Shown here: positions 7,380-16,150 of the stretch, piece by piece
Position numbering within the stretch: position 1 is the stretch's first letter
Layout: every line of letters starts with the position of its first letter
NCBI RefSeq assembly: GCF_014202575.1
Contig: NZ_JACHHB010000006.1
Span: 1-64,000, forward strand
Direction of reading: 5' to 3'
From: Texcoconibacillus texcoconensis
GTDB taxonomy: Bacteria > Bacillota > Bacilli > Bacillales > Salisediminibacteriaceae
DNA length: 64,000 nt
Position numbers and translations under genes: made by a program
The notes under the pieces: model-generated
Database searches by the model: none
What the model was told of the DNA's origin: nothing
What the model saw: only the letters and a program-made list of their open reading frames with translations

Positions 7380-7409
7380 TTGAATTGCTGCTAGAGGGAT
7401 AGGTATAAA
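7380..7409 (+). promoter_or_regulatory. Candidate SigA promoter
   Basis: TTGAAT and TATAAA are separated by 18 bp, about 18 bp before the GTG start of the TusA-like gene. Confidence 0.35.
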
Positions 7410-7426
7410 AAGGTATCCTGTGTGAG

Positions 7427-7684
7427 GTGATTGAGATTCAGGGGCAAGTAAAGATAGATTTTGTTTATGATGCAGGGTCAGCTAGTTGTGGCGAATTAAT
7501 TATGAATATCTATCTTAAAATGAAGCAACTTGAGGTCGGACAGGTAATGGAAGTGATTTCTTACGATTTAAGTGCCGTCGAGGACGTTCCTTCCTGGTGC
7601 CGTATGCAAGGACATACTTTGTTACACAGTGAACAAGGTGGGCTCTTACAAACCCATTTTTTTATTCAAAAGGAGATGAAGTAA
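7427..7684 (+). CDS. TusA/SirA-like sulfurtransferase-family protein
   Basis: An 85-residue cytoplasmic protein of the TusA type. D15-x-G-x3-C21 followed by ELIMNIYLKMKQL aligns with the DxxGxxCPxPxxxxKxxL helix that carries the persulfide Cys. GQVMEVISYD is the following strand, and WCRMQGHTLL fits the WxRxxGHxxL end motif. The residue after the Cys is Gly rather than the usual Pro, and there is a second Cys in WCRM. Both features recur in the paired gene downstream. The start is GTG with a weak site; the next gene begins 2 bp after the stop. It likely carries or relays sulfane sulfur within the operon. Confidence 0.7.
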   Translation: MIEIQGQVKIDFVYDAGSASCGELIMNIYLKMKQLEVGQVMEVISYDLSAVEDVPSWCRMQGHTLLHSEQGGLLQTHFFIQKEMK

Positions 7685-7685
7685 C

Positions 7686-8048
7686 ATGACAAACAAATTA
7701 TTAGTGAGTTTAACAAACGGGAAAAACGACACAGATAGAGCCACAGTCGGATTCGTCGTCGCTAATGCAGCGGTTGCATCAGGGAAGGAAGTTGTCGTTT
7801 TTTTAAATATTGATGGCGCTTACTTATCCGATAGAGGTTACGCAGACGAGATTCACGAAGATGGTTTTGCTCCATTAAAAGACTTAATGGAGCAATTTGT
7901 GGAAGCGGGGGGTACTCTTTGGGTATGCAGCCCTTGTCACAAAAAGCGTCAGTTAAATGAAGACAATGTAATCGAAGGTGCGACGATTGTTGGTGGTGCC
8001 AAAGTAGTAGAATTTTTATCGGAAGGTGCTGCTTCGATAACATATTAA
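7686..8048 (+). CDS. DsrE-family sulfur-relay protein
   Basis: A 120-residue DsrE/F-like protein: KLLVSLTNGKNDTDRATVGF, the acidic loop, LKDLMEQFVEAGGTLWVCSP and the terminal strand. The conserved region near 80 reads VCSPCHKKR, giving a CxxC pair where DsrE proteins carry the sulfur-accepting Cys. It is translationally coupled to the TusA-like gene before it. In characterised relays DsrE-type proteins exchange persulfide with TusA, so the two gene products are expected to be partners. Confidence 0.75.
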   Translation: MTNKLLVSLTNGKNDTDRATVGFVVANAAVASGKEVVVFLNIDGAYLSDRGYADEIHEDGFAPLKDLMEQFVEAGGTLWVCSPCHKKRQLNEDNVIEGATIVGGAKVVEFLSEGAASITY

Positions 8049-8066
8049 CGTTTTAGGAGGTTGCTT

Positions 8067-8786
8067 ATGTCTCAATTTACCGCTCATAGTATGTGTGATG
8101 GAGGAGATCTTGACTGCGGGTCAGGGCTTCTTTTAATTATAAAAAAGAGTATCACTCCGTTAGAACCGGGGCAGGTACTAGAGGTGAGAAGCCGCGAGAG
8201 AACGGTAGCCGATGACCTTCCTGTTTGGTGCCGGATGGTGGATCATGAGTTTTTAGGTTCAGAACCTGGAGAAAATACCACCAGTTATTATGTACAAAAA
8301 GGTGGCCAAGTCGTGGAATCTTTAGACGAGGACTTAAAAGCTGCTAAAAACTACCAATGGGTTGTGCGGACAAGTAATGATGAAGACTTAACGGCAAAGG
8401 TTCATTCCCGAAACCATAGTTTTACTGTCGGCCAGCCGGCAGAATTTAGTGAGAAAGTGGAGGCGCCAAGCGCGGTAGACCACTTATTAGCCTCTTTGTC
8501 TTCTTGCTTAGTTGTTGGATTTAAATCGCACAGTTCAAAAAGAAATATCACCATTGATCATACGGAAATGATGCTAAAAGGAAAACTAGATAATGTTTTA
8601 TACCATATGGAATTAGAGGACACTGGAAGTCCACAGATTATAGAAGTGACAGGGACCTTCTATGTTACATCTCCTAACGAGGAAGAAGAATTACGAGATT
8701 TATGGAAACTTACAATCGAACGTTCTCCGATTTATCAAACGTTAAAACATACGATCGATATCAAGATTAACTTTTCTATTATATAG
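8067..8786 (+). CDS. TusA-like / OsmC fusion protein
   Basis: This is a 239-residue two-domain protein. Residues 1-90 repeat the TusA-like fold (MCDGGDLDCGSGLLL, GQVLEVRSRE, LPVWCRMVDHEFLG). Residues about 110-239 are an OsmC domain (TAKVHSRNHSFTVGQPAEFS, then LLASLSSCLVVGF with the catalytic Cys near 146 and IDHTEMMLKGKL). OsmC proteins are thiol peroxidases or handle small thiol adducts. The N-terminal Cys environment is CG, as in the first gene. ATG 8067 follows AGGAGG; a TTG 6 bp earlier is less likely. The fusion suggests that sulfur delivered by the relay is passed to, or reduced by, the OsmC thiol. Confidence 0.75.
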   Translation: MSQFTAHSMCDGGDLDCGSGLLLIIKKSITPLEPGQVLEVRSRERTVADDLPVWCRMVDHEFLGSEPGENTTSYYVQKGGQVVESLDEDLKAAKNYQWVVRTSNDEDLTAKVHSRNHSFTVGQPAEFSEKVEAPSAVDHLLASLSSCLVVGFKSHSSKRNITIDHTEMMLKGKLDNVLYHMELEDTGSPQIIEVTGTFYVTSPNEEEELRDLWKLTIERSPIYQTLKHTIDIKINFSII

Positions 8787-8816
8787 ACGATAAGAGAATG
8801 AAAAAGGTGTGATCAT

Positions 8817-9992
8817 ATGACTTCCCCATTTCTGACAACGACAACGGTTGGTAGCTGGCCGCGGTCAAGAGAAGTATTGAACGGACTACGAGATAAGCGG
8901 GCCGGAAGAATAACAGAGGAGCAATTTAATGAAATTGCTGATCAAGCAGTGGTCGAATGCATTAAACACCAAGAAGCGTCGGGCATAGACATGATTACCG
9001 ATGGAGAGCAACGTAGGGACAATTTCATCTCTTTTGTTGCGGATAAAATCAATAATGTTGACATGCTCTCAATCTCAGATTTACTAAAGTATGTGGAAGA
9101 TAAAGCGAGTTTTGAAGAGATTTTAGGGACACTAGATATTCCAGCTTATTCTCTTACAAACCCTGCAGCGACTGGAAAGATCAGCCGGAAAAATCCGATC
9201 GCTGTAGATGAATATGCATTTATAAAAAAACACACGGACAAACCAGTAAAGGTAGCCATTCCAGGCCCTTATCTACTCGCTCGTTCCATGTGGGTCGAGG
9301 GGTTATCGGCTAATGCTTATCCAACGAAGGAAGACTTGGCAGAGGATATTGTTAAAGTTTTAAGGGAAGAAATAGAAGATTTAATCGCCAGTGGCGTACC
9401 GTTTATCCAGATGGATGAGCCTGTTCTGACAGAGCTTGTGTTTACGCAAAAGAACGCCAACCGAACATTCATGTGCGGAGCGTTAACAGCGAAGGCAGAT
9501 GCAAATGAGGAGCTAGACTTTGCGATGGAGCTTATTAACAAAGTTACAGAAGGGATGCTTGGCCGCGGTTCAAAAATTGGCCTTCACATTTGCCGGGGGA
9601 ACTGGAGTACACAAGAGGACACTCTTCTCAAGGGGCCGTACGATCCTTTAATGCCACACTTAGCTAAGCTAAATCTAGATCAGCTAGTGCTAGAGTTTGC
9701 AACACCGAGAGCTGGAGAATTACAGGCATTAGAGGTATTTAAGGATACTGAAATAGAGGTAGGACTTGGCGTGGTTAACCCAAGGGTTCCAGAGGTCGAA
9801 ACAGTAGATGAAATTGTAGACCGCGTGAAGGAAGCGGCGCAATACATTCCTCTAAATCGGTTATTTCTGAACCCTGATTGCGGTTTCGGAACCTTTGCTC
9901 AAAAACCGATGAACACCTCAGAAATCGCGACGAAGAAACTAGCAAATATAAACAAAGCAGCAGAGATATTAAAGTCGGAACCGGTAAAATAG
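8817..9992 (+). CDS. MetE-like (cobalamin-independent methionine synthase family) methyltransferase
   Basis: This 391-residue protein has only the catalytic barrel of the MetE family, not the N-terminal folate-barrel of full-length MetE. Visible motifs are TTVGSWPR at the N-terminus, ITDGEQRRDNF, IQMDEPVL, GLHICRGN (Zn ligands His and Cys near 254-256) and NPDCGFGT (Zn ligand Cys near 351). It should transfer a methyl group to a Zn-bound thiolate. The acceptor and donor are not given by sequence: Bacillus paralogues such as YxjG/YxjH and folate-independent core-MetE proteins share this architecture. Following sulfur-relay genes by 30 bp, it may act on a thiol produced by them. A perfect terminator closes the operon. 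Confidence 0.75.
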   Translation: MTSPFLTTTTVGSWPRSREVLNGLRDKRAGRITEEQFNEIADQAVVECIKHQEASGIDMITDGEQRRDNFISFVADKINNVDMLSISDLLKYVEDKASFEEILGTLDIPAYSLTNPAATGKISRKNPIAVDEYAFIKKHTDKPVKVAIPGPYLLARSMWVEGLSANAYPTKEDLAEDIVKVLREEIEDLIASGVPFIQMDEPVLTELVFTQKNANRTFMCGALTAKADANEELDFAMELINKVTEGMLGRGSKIGLHICRGNWSTQEDTLLKGPYDPLMPHLAKLNLDQLVLEFATPRAGELQALEVFKDTEIEVGLGVVNPRVPEVETVDEIVDRVKEAAQYIPLNRLFLNPDCGFGTFAQKPMNTSEIATKKLANINKAAEILKSEPVK

Positions 9993-10016
9993 GCAGCCTA
10001 AATAACATGTTACACC

Positions 10017-10046
10017 AGAGGTAGGGGGATGTCCCCCTACCTCTTT
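10017..10046 (+). terminator. Terminator of the sulfur-relay operon
   Basis: AGAGGTAGGGGGA and TCCCCCTACCTCT form a perfect stem with a 2-nt apical loop, followed by TTT. Confidence 0.85.
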
Positions 10047-10389
10047 AAATTAGTACATAATTTCCATATTTTTGCACACCCTACCGTTTGAAAGGGTGTG
10101 AGCACATTGGACAAGTTGTTCAATATGGTTTGTGTACTGCTTGGACGCATTGATAAAAAGAATATCGTATTGAACACGTATGTTAAGTGTTTTAGATTGT
10201 TTCACAAGGGCACGACGTTTTCATCTTCTTATCAATACATCACTTCATTCATTTATTTGGAATTATCATAGGAAAGCGAATTCATTGGTTGTTCATTTAC
10301 AAACATGCAGATACTGATTATTGTTGAAGGAGACGGCATTTACATTTACAGGCTGTCACTTTTAACGAAAATGAGTAGGGGGTGCCTTC
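10047..10389. other. Intergenic region, no gene seen
   Basis: It contains a small hairpin (CACACCCT / AGGGTGTG, about 10076-10101). There is otherwise no convincing reading frame or promoter. The end carries GGGGGTG, the ribosome site for the following TTG start. Confidence 0.5.
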
Positions 10390-11304
10390 TTGAAAAAGAT
10401 CAAATTAGGGACTGAGTTAGAGGCCGGAGAGATTTCTCTAGGTTGTATGCGTATGGACAAGCTGTCGGTTGATGAGGCAGCTCGAGTGATTGATCAGTCA
10501 GTTGAAGTGGGGATTGATTTGTTCGATCACGCTGATATTTATGGTCGTGGTGTGTCGGAAGAGGTCTTTTCGGAAGCGTTAAAGAAATCTTCCACGAAAC
10601 GTGGTGACATCATCCTCCAATCCAAGTGCGGCATTCGGAAAGGTTTCTTTGATTTTTCAAAAGATCATATTTTGAACTCCGTCGATGGGAGCTTAAAGCG
10701 TTTGGGGACGGATTATCTTGATATTCTGTTGCTGCATCGTCCGGATACGTTGATGGAGCCTGATGAGGTGGCGGAAGCTTTTGCGCAGTTGAAAGAGAGC
10801 GGGAAGGTGCGTCATTTTGGGGTCAGTAACCAAAATCCGATGCAGATTGAGTTATTGAAAAGAGCGGTTGCTGAGGATTTGATTATTAATCAGCTGCAAT
10901 TGAGTCTTGTACATACACCGATGATTGATGAGGGGTTCAATGTGAATATGCAAAATGACCCGTCGATTGTGCGTGCAAGCGGTGTGCTTGAGTATAGCCG
11001 CATGAATGACATGACGATCCAGGCGTGGTCGCCGTTTCAGCATGGGATGATTGAAGGAGTATTTGTCGGCAATGACGATTACCCTGAGGTGAACGCGAAG
11101 TTGCAGGAGATGGCTGAGAAGAAAGGTGTCACGGATTCGGCGATTGCGATCGCGTGGATTTTGCGTCACCCGGCTGGTATGCAGCCAATTGTCGGCTCGA
11201 TGAACCCAGAGCGGATCAAGCAGATTGCTGCGGCGTCGGATGTTGAGCTGACGCGTGAAGAGTGGTATGAATTGTATCGCGCGGCAGGGAATGAGCTGCC
11301 TTAA
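10390..11304 (+). CDS. Aldo/keto reductase
   Basis: A 304-residue NADPH-dependent aldo/keto reductase of the YdhF-like subgroup. It shows the catalytic tetrad region: LFDHADIYGRG (Asp and Tyr), LQSKCG (Lys) and ILLLHRP (His). It also has FGVSNQNPMQIELL and the cofactor-binding end PIVGSMNPERIKQI. It reduces a carbonyl substrate that cannot be predicted. The start is TTG, 8 bp after GGGGGTG. It is a monocistronic cytoplasmic enzyme ending in its own terminator, after which the 21-bp repeat array begins. Confidence 0.85.
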   Translation: MKKIKLGTELEAGEISLGCMRMDKLSVDEAARVIDQSVEVGIDLFDHADIYGRGVSEEVFSEALKKSSTKRGDIILQSKCGIRKGFFDFSKDHILNSVDGSLKRLGTDYLDILLLHRPDTLMEPDEVAEAFAQLKESGKVRHFGVSNQNPMQIELLKRAVAEDLIINQLQLSLVHTPMIDEGFNVNMQNDPSIVRASGVLEYSRMNDMTIQAWSPFQHGMIEGVFVGNDDYPEVNAKLQEMAEKKGVTDSAIAIAWILRHPAGMQPIVGSMNPERIKQIAAASDVELTREEWYELYRAAGNELP

Positions 11305-11322
11305 GAGGAATAGAGGAAGGGA

Positions 11323-11351
11323 AGTCCACATTTTGTGTGTGGGCTTTTTTT
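11323..11351 (+). terminator. Terminator after aldo/keto reductase
   Basis: AGTCCACA pairs with TGTGGGCT with a short loop and a seven-T run. Confidence 0.85.
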
Positions 11352-11363
11352 GTTGGGGTTGTG

Positions 11364-11903
11364 TGCGTAAAATTTAAGGTTTTATGCGTAAAAATGAGCG
11401 TTCTTTGCGTAAAAAAGGGGAACGTTTGCGTAAAAATGGCCACTCTTTGCGTAAAAATCGGTTCACCTGAAGGAAAAAAGAGTCGACCTGACGGAAAAAT
11501 TGGTTCACCTGAAGGAAAAAAGAGTCGACCTGACGGAAAAAACGGTTCACCTGAAGGGAAAAAGAGTCGACCTGACGGAAAAATTGGTTCACCTGAAGGA
11601 AAAACGGATCGACCTGACGGAAAAAACGGTTCAGCTGAAGGAAAAAATGATCGACCTGATCGAAAAATCGGTTCAGCTGAAGGAAAAACGGTTCAGCTGA
11701 AGGAAAAAATGATCAACCTGATCGAAAAAACGGTTCAGCTGAAGGAAAAATGGTTCTACCTGAAGGAAAAATCGGTTCAGCTGAAGGAAAAACAGTGTTA
11801 CCTGAAGGAAAAACGTCTCGACCTGATCGAAAAATCGGTTCACCTGAAGGAAAAACAGCTCCACCTGACGGAAAAAATGATCAACCTAACGCAAAAGCAC
11901 TGA
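11364..11903. repeat. 21-bp-period tandem array (26 units, two word types)
   Basis: Five units with the word TGCGTAAAA start at 11364, 11385, 11406, 11427 and 11448, exactly 21 bp apart. They continue in phase into about 21 units alternating GTTCACCTGAAGGAAAAA and GTCGACCTGACGGAAAAA, which drift to CAGCTG variants. One step near 11674-11694 is 20 bp. Every unit carries an A-tract, so A-tracts recur every two helical turns and the DNA should be curved. Because 21 is divisible by 3, several frames are open on both strands and read as Leu heptads (such as LKEKRVDLTEK). The 20-bp step and the lack of ribosome sites argue against coding. Confidence 0.85.
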
Positions 11904-11996
11904 GCGCATCATTTGTTTCGGCAATCGAAATTGTTTAAAGTAAAATAGTAGGGAAGTCTAATATGAGTGAAACTTCTACAAGAAAGGGTAATCAAT

Positions 11997-12998
11997 ATGG
12001 CAAATATACAAATACCTGTGTCAGTGTTAAATCTAGCGCCTGTCCGTCAAGGTCAAGACGAAAAAGCTGCGATTGATTCAATGGTGGATTTGGCGCAGGC
12101 GACGGAAAAAATGGGCTATGTGCGTTATTGGATTGCGGAGCACCATAATACGCCAACGCTTGTCAGCTCATCGACGGCGATTTTAATTAAACATACTTTA
12201 GAAAAAACGAACAGTATTCGTGTAGGATCAGGTGGGATCATGCTACCGAACCATTCGCCGCTCGTTGTTGCTGAGCAATTTGGTACGATGGCGACGATTT
12301 ATCCTGACCGTTTGGATTTGGGACTTGGCCGTGCGCCGGGAACAGATATGATGACGGCAAATGCCCTCCGACGTTCGAACAATGATTCCGTTTATACATT
12401 TCCGAATGATGTCAAAGCACTTTTAAAGTATTTTGGCCCTGAAGAGGTTCAAGATTATGTGAAAGCTCATCCTGGTGTTGATACGAACATTCCGCTTTAT
12501 GTCCTTGGTTCATCAACCGATTCCGCGGTTTTAGCGGCGAAATTAGGGTTACCGTATGTGTTTGCGTCGCACTTCGCACCTCAGCAAATGGATGCAGCGA
12601 TCAAGATTTACCGTGAGCAGTTCCAGCCGTCGGAATACTTGGATGCGCCTTATATGACGGTGTGTCTCAATGTGATCGCGGCTGAAACGGATGAAGAAGC
12701 TCAGCTAGAATCAACAACGATGAAGCAATTTTTCTTAAATGTTGTTCGCCGCACACAAACACCGTTAAGCCCTCCTGTTGAAAATATGGACGACTTGTGG
12801 CATCCGAGTGAGAAAGAAGCAGCAGAATCCATGTCCCGTGTGACATTGTTAGGAAATAAACAGTCGATCCGAGAACAATTAACTCATTTCCAAGAGAAGT
12901 ATGACGTCGATGAAATTATGGCGGTTACGTACATGTATGATGAGGATAAGCAAAAACGTTCGTACGAGATTTTGAAGGAAGTTGTGGATGGGCAATAG
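11997..12998 (+). CDS. LLM-class flavin-dependent oxidoreductase
   Basis: A 333-residue luciferase-like monooxygenase. The N-terminus ([20 protein letters not shown]), the FMN/active-site segment [20 protein letters not shown], the strand [20 protein letters not shown] and [10 protein letters not shown] are typical of the YhbW/YwcH-like subgroup. It would use reduced flavin and oxygen on an unknown substrate. ATG 11997 follows AAAGGG; an upstream in-frame TTG is less likely. It is monocistronic, with a strong bidirectional terminator downstream. Confidence 0.85.
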   Translation: MANIQIPVSVLNLAPVRQGQDEKAAIDSMVDLAQATEKMGYVRYWIAEHHNTPTLVSSSTAILIKHTLEKTNSIRVGSGGIMLPNHSPLVVAEQFGTMATIYPDRLDLGLGRAPGTDMMTANALRRSNNDSVYTFPNDVKALLKYFGPEEVQDYVKAHPGVDTNIPLYVLGSSTDSAVLAAKLGLPYVFASHFAPQQMDAAIKIYREQFQPSEYLDAPYMTVCLNVIAAETDEEAQLESTTMKQFFLNVVRRTQTPLSPPVENMDDLWHPSEKEAAESMSRVTLLGNKQSIREQLTHFQEKYDVDEIMAVTYMYDEDKQKRSYEILKEVVDGQ

Positions 12999-13112
12999 TT
13001 ATATGGGAGAGGTATGTAGTCTGGTTTGGTTGTTTGAAACAAAATTGAATAAAGTAAAATGTTTTGAGGAAAATTGTTGAACACATGTCTATGTATGTTC
13101 ACATGTTATCGC

Positions 13113-13166
13113 TCCTCTAAAAAGACTGCCCATACATTTATAGTGTATGGGCAGTCTTTTTAGAGG
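13113..13166. terminator. Strong bidirectional terminator
   Basis: A 23-bp perfect inverted repeat with arms beginning CCTCTAAAAAGACTGCCC surrounds a 7-nt loop, and the T and A runs sit inside the arms. It separates the core genes from the Zorya island. Confidence 0.85.
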
Positions 13167-13496
13167 AAGATTGTATTTCTTTTGCTCATTTAGTTGGATG
13201 TTTTGTCAAGTTTTGGTCGTTATTCTTAGGTTTTTTTGAGGTGAAGAGTTAATGTAAATTTTCGGTATAAGTGATATATCCTATTGTTGGCAAAATTTTA
13301 TTAGACGAGACGAGGGAAATTTTTAATAACAATACAATATTCTGTGTGCTTAAATAAGTCTAAGGAAGTAGAATGTGTTACATTTTGTCAAATAAATGAT
13401 CGGAAAGTGTAGGAAAAATGACATGTGTTAGGTAAAATGGGGTGGAACTTTGTTTTTTGAATTATAATAATTGATTGATTGAAAGTAGGGAATGTA
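13167..13496. other. AT-rich upstream region of the Zorya operon
   Basis: No reading frame of note is present. It is AT-rich like the Zorya genes. TATAAT occurs at 13463-13468 but without a good -35 at 17 bp, so the promoter is uncertain. Confidence 0.4.
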
Positions 13497-15422
13497 ATGA
13501 ATAATAATATATCCATGACGTTGATGGAGCAAGTGTCTAGGATTGATCCAGATATTTTTATAACAAATTACATGCAAATTATGACTGGTATTTTCATTTT
13601 ATTATTTATACTAGTTTTATTATGGTATGGGAATTCATTTGTTAGGAATAGGGCAATAAAGAATAAGTTAGCTAATTTAAAGAACCAAGATATAAAAAAA
13701 ATTGATGAGTTTAATAATTGGATAAATAGTCAAAGTAAAGTCGTTAAGAAACTTAATTCAGAATGGTTGAAAGCTTGGAATAGCTACTATGGTAGATATC
13801 GACAATTCCTGGAGGAAGGAAACATATATTATCCTGATGTATATGACTATATATTGGAAGAGAATTTAGTACATAAAAATGGATGTAGAAAATTGTTAGA
13901 AGCAATTCCTGGTATTTTCGTTTCAATTGGTATTTTAGGAACATTTATTGGATTAGTAGCAGGTATTGAAGGGTTAACAATGGATGCCGATTCTTCAACA
14001 ATTCAATCTGGAATTCAAGACTTAATAAGTGGAATGGAAATGGCATTTTACTCCTCCATTTTAGGCATTAGCTTTTCATTAATTTGGCAACTATTAGATA
14101 AAATTGTCTTATATCCCATGTTATTAGAGACTTTTGTGAATAACCGAGATGAGATGGATAAGGCTTTTCCTACGCAAGATCAAGGAAATACATTGTTATC
14201 CTTGATTGAAACTCAAAAGGAACAAATGGAAAATTTTCAAGACGTAATGTCAAATACATTAATTCCTCAAATGGTGTCTGGAATACAAGAGGGCATCTCC
14301 AATGTAATGGAACCGCATTTTGAACGAACCAATAATATTGTTGAACAAGCACTCGAAAAATCATCCGAAAAACAGGCAGAAGGTTTACAGGAAATGGTCG
14401 ATGAATTTGTTTCTTCTTTAAATAATGAGACATCCGACTATTTTAACCAATTATCTGAAACACTTGAGAAAATGGCATCATGGCAAGAGAATGTTTTTCA
14501 GGAAATGGATCACTTTCTTCATTCAATGAATGAATCTGCCAAAAAACAATCAGAAATGGTCGAGTCTACAACGAAATTAACGAGCGACATTCATGCATAC
14601 ACTGAGCAGGTTACTTCTTATCATACTTTTCTTCAAGAAACAGTGGATAAACTTGATTCAACAACAAGTACTCAAAGTGAGCTACAAAGTTCAATGTCTA
14701 ACACATTAGAATCAGTAAGAGAAGAACAAACGATCATTGATAATTCTATGAAATTGTTACATGAAAATTTAGAGAAAGCACAATCTTATTCAAGTGGTCA
14801 ACTAGCTTTTCAAGATAGGTTTCAACATTTGTTAGATTCGATGGATACACATCTAAGTGCTGTGTCTGAGACAGCTTCAACTAATCAAGTTCTCTCAGAA
14901 ACATTAAGTGAACACGTTAACTTAGTCCAGAACAATAATGAGAGTTTGAATAATATATTGGATAAATTCCATCAGCAAGCAGAGGTTTACCACTTAGTTC
15001 AAGAAAGTATAGAGAATACATTAAGAAACGTAATGGATGAAAGAGAACGTTTAGATAACGTTTCATCATTTATCCAAGAGTCAAAGGATACACAGATAGA
15101 AGCGATGGATGAGCGTAATCAAAAGATCAATGAGTTTTGGAAGGAAACGGTTCAACAATTAGACGATATGAATCGACAACTTTCTCAATCAATGAATCAG
15201 TTCTCAGAGCAGATGCATCAAGGACTCGCACGTACATTTGATCAATTTGATGAAGAGTTAGGCAAGGCGATTCAAAATTTATCAAAAGGTGTTGACTCTA
15301 TTCGTACGGGAACAGAAGAAATATATGAAAGTGTGGAAGGTTTACCAACTGAGGTTGAGAGGTTTAATCAACTAATGAAAACCTTAAATACTTATATGAA
15401 AGAAGAGTCAGGTCAAAAATAA
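13497..15422 (+). CDS. zorA: ZorA: MotA/ExbB-like motor subunit of type I Zorya
   Basis: A 641-residue inner-membrane protein. A first membrane segment lies near residues 25-46 (IMTGIFILLFILVLLWYG). A MotA/TolQ/ExbB channel domain follows near 130-215 (IPGIFVSIGILGTFIGLVAG, then MAFYSSILGISFSLIW). The rest, about 420 residues, is a long Gln/Glu/Ser-rich helical tail. This layout is diagnostic of ZorA, whose pentamer surrounds a ZorB dimer to form a proton-driven motor with an intracellular tail that signals phage entry. ATG 13497 follows TAGGGA; TTG 13479 in the same frame lacks a site. It is the first gene of a four-gene operon of lower GC than its surroundings, consistent with a transferred island. 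Confidence 0.92.
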   Translation: MNNNISMTLMEQVSRIDPDIFITNYMQIMTGIFILLFILVLLWYGNSFVRNRAIKNKLANLKNQDIKKIDEFNNWINSQSKVVKKLNSEWLKAWNSYYGRYRQFLEEGNIYYPDVYDYILEENLVHKNGCRKLLEAIPGIFVSIGILGTFIGLVAGIEGLTMDADSSTIQSGIQDLISGMEMAFYSSILGISFSLIWQLLDKIVLYPMLLETFVNNRDEMDKAFPTQDQGNTLLSLIETQKEQMENFQDVMSNTLIPQMVSGIQEGISNVMEPHFERTNNIVEQALEKSSEKQAEGLQEMVDEFVSSLNNETSDYFNQLSETLEKMASWQENVFQEMDHFLHSMNESAKKQSEMVESTTKLTSDIHAYTEQVTSYHTFLQETVDKLDSTTSTQSELQSSMSNTLESVREEQTIIDNSMKLLHENLEKAQSYSSGQLAFQDRFQHLLDSMDTHLSAVSETASTNQVLSETLSEHVNLVQNNNESLNNILDKFHQQAEVYHLVQESIENTLRNVMDERERLDNVSSFIQESKDTQIEAMDERNQKINEFWKETVQQLDDMNRQLSQSMNQFSEQMHQGLARTFDQFDEELGKAIQNLSKGVDSIRTGTEEIYESVEGLPTEVERFNQLMKTLNTYMKEESGQK

Positions 15423-15436
15423 GGTTGTGATGTATT

Positions 15437-16150
15437 TTGTCAAGAGGATACCGAAATTACCGAAGATATAATATGCAACAGAAGGAAGAAGATAAAAGTT
15501 ATTTTTGGATATCATATTCAGATTTAATGTCTGCCCTATTACTATTTTTCGCTCTCTTTCTAATGGTTAGCTTATTAGAAAATCAATCATCCATTGAAGC
15601 GAAAGATGAAATGATCGAAGATTTGATTGGTATAAGAGCAGAAATTATTGAGCAGCTTATTCAAGAATTTGAAGATTCGGATTTAGAGATGAATGTTGAC
15701 TCGGAGACAGGAGCTATTCGGTTTTCAGGGGGCCTTTTCTTCGACCTTGATGAAAGTGAACTTTCGAATCAAGGGGAGAGTTATTTACAAGAGTTTATTC
15801 CTCAATATATAGGGATACTTATGTCACCAGCCTTTCGAGATCAAATTGCTGAAGTAATTGTAGAAGGTCATACAGATACACAAGGGAATTATCTCTATAA
15901 TCTCAATCTTTCTCAAGACCGTGCACTATCAGTTGTAGAAAAGATACTAGATGACGATTTTCCAGAGTTTGAATACCGTGAAGAGTTGAGGCCACTGATT
16001 ACAGCTAACGGACGTTCATTTAGTAATCCTATTGCGGATGAAAAAGGTGAAATTGCAGCAGATGAATCGAGAAGAGTAGAGTTTAAATTTAGATTAAAGG
16101 AAGAAGAGTTGATAGAAGAGATTCAAATGATGGTGACCGACGATGAATGA
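15437..16150 (+). CDS. zorB: ZorB: MotB-like subunit of type I Zorya
   Basis: A 237-residue protein with a single N-terminal membrane helix, WISYSDLMSALLLFFALFLM. It contains the conserved Asp (D29) equivalent to the proton-carrying Asp of MotB. The C-terminal OmpA/MotB peptidoglycan-binding domain is seen as VIVEGHTDTQGNYLYNLNL and LSQDRALSVVEKIL. It pairs with ZorA to build the motor anchored to the cell wall. The start is TTG preceded by AAGG; the next in-frame ATG would remove residues before the membrane helix only. Its stop overlaps the zorC start. Confidence 0.92.
   Translation: MSRGYRNYRRYNMQQKEEDKSYFWISYSDLMSALLLFFALFLMVSLLENQSSIEAKDEMIEDLIGIRAEIIEQLIQEFEDSDLEMNVDSETGAIRFSGGLFFDLDESELSNQGESYLQEFIPQYIGILMSPAFRDQIAEVIVEGHTDTQGNYLYNLNLSQDRALSVVEKILDDDFPEFEYREELRPLITANGRSFSNPIADEKGEIAADESRRVEFKFRLKEEELIEEIQMMVTDDE

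Noticed and set aside
7187-7426. Leader of the sulfur-relay operon checked for a SAM riboswitch or T-box
   Set aside because: No conserved core of either class was found; only a small hairpin is present.
11337-11938. Open frames through the 21-bp array on both strands that read as perfect Leu/Lys/Glu heptads (coiled coil)
   Set aside because: Any 21-bp repeat without stop codons opens frames and gives heptads. There is no ribosome site, a 20-bp step breaks the frame, and the same phasing occurs in clearly non-coding arrays.
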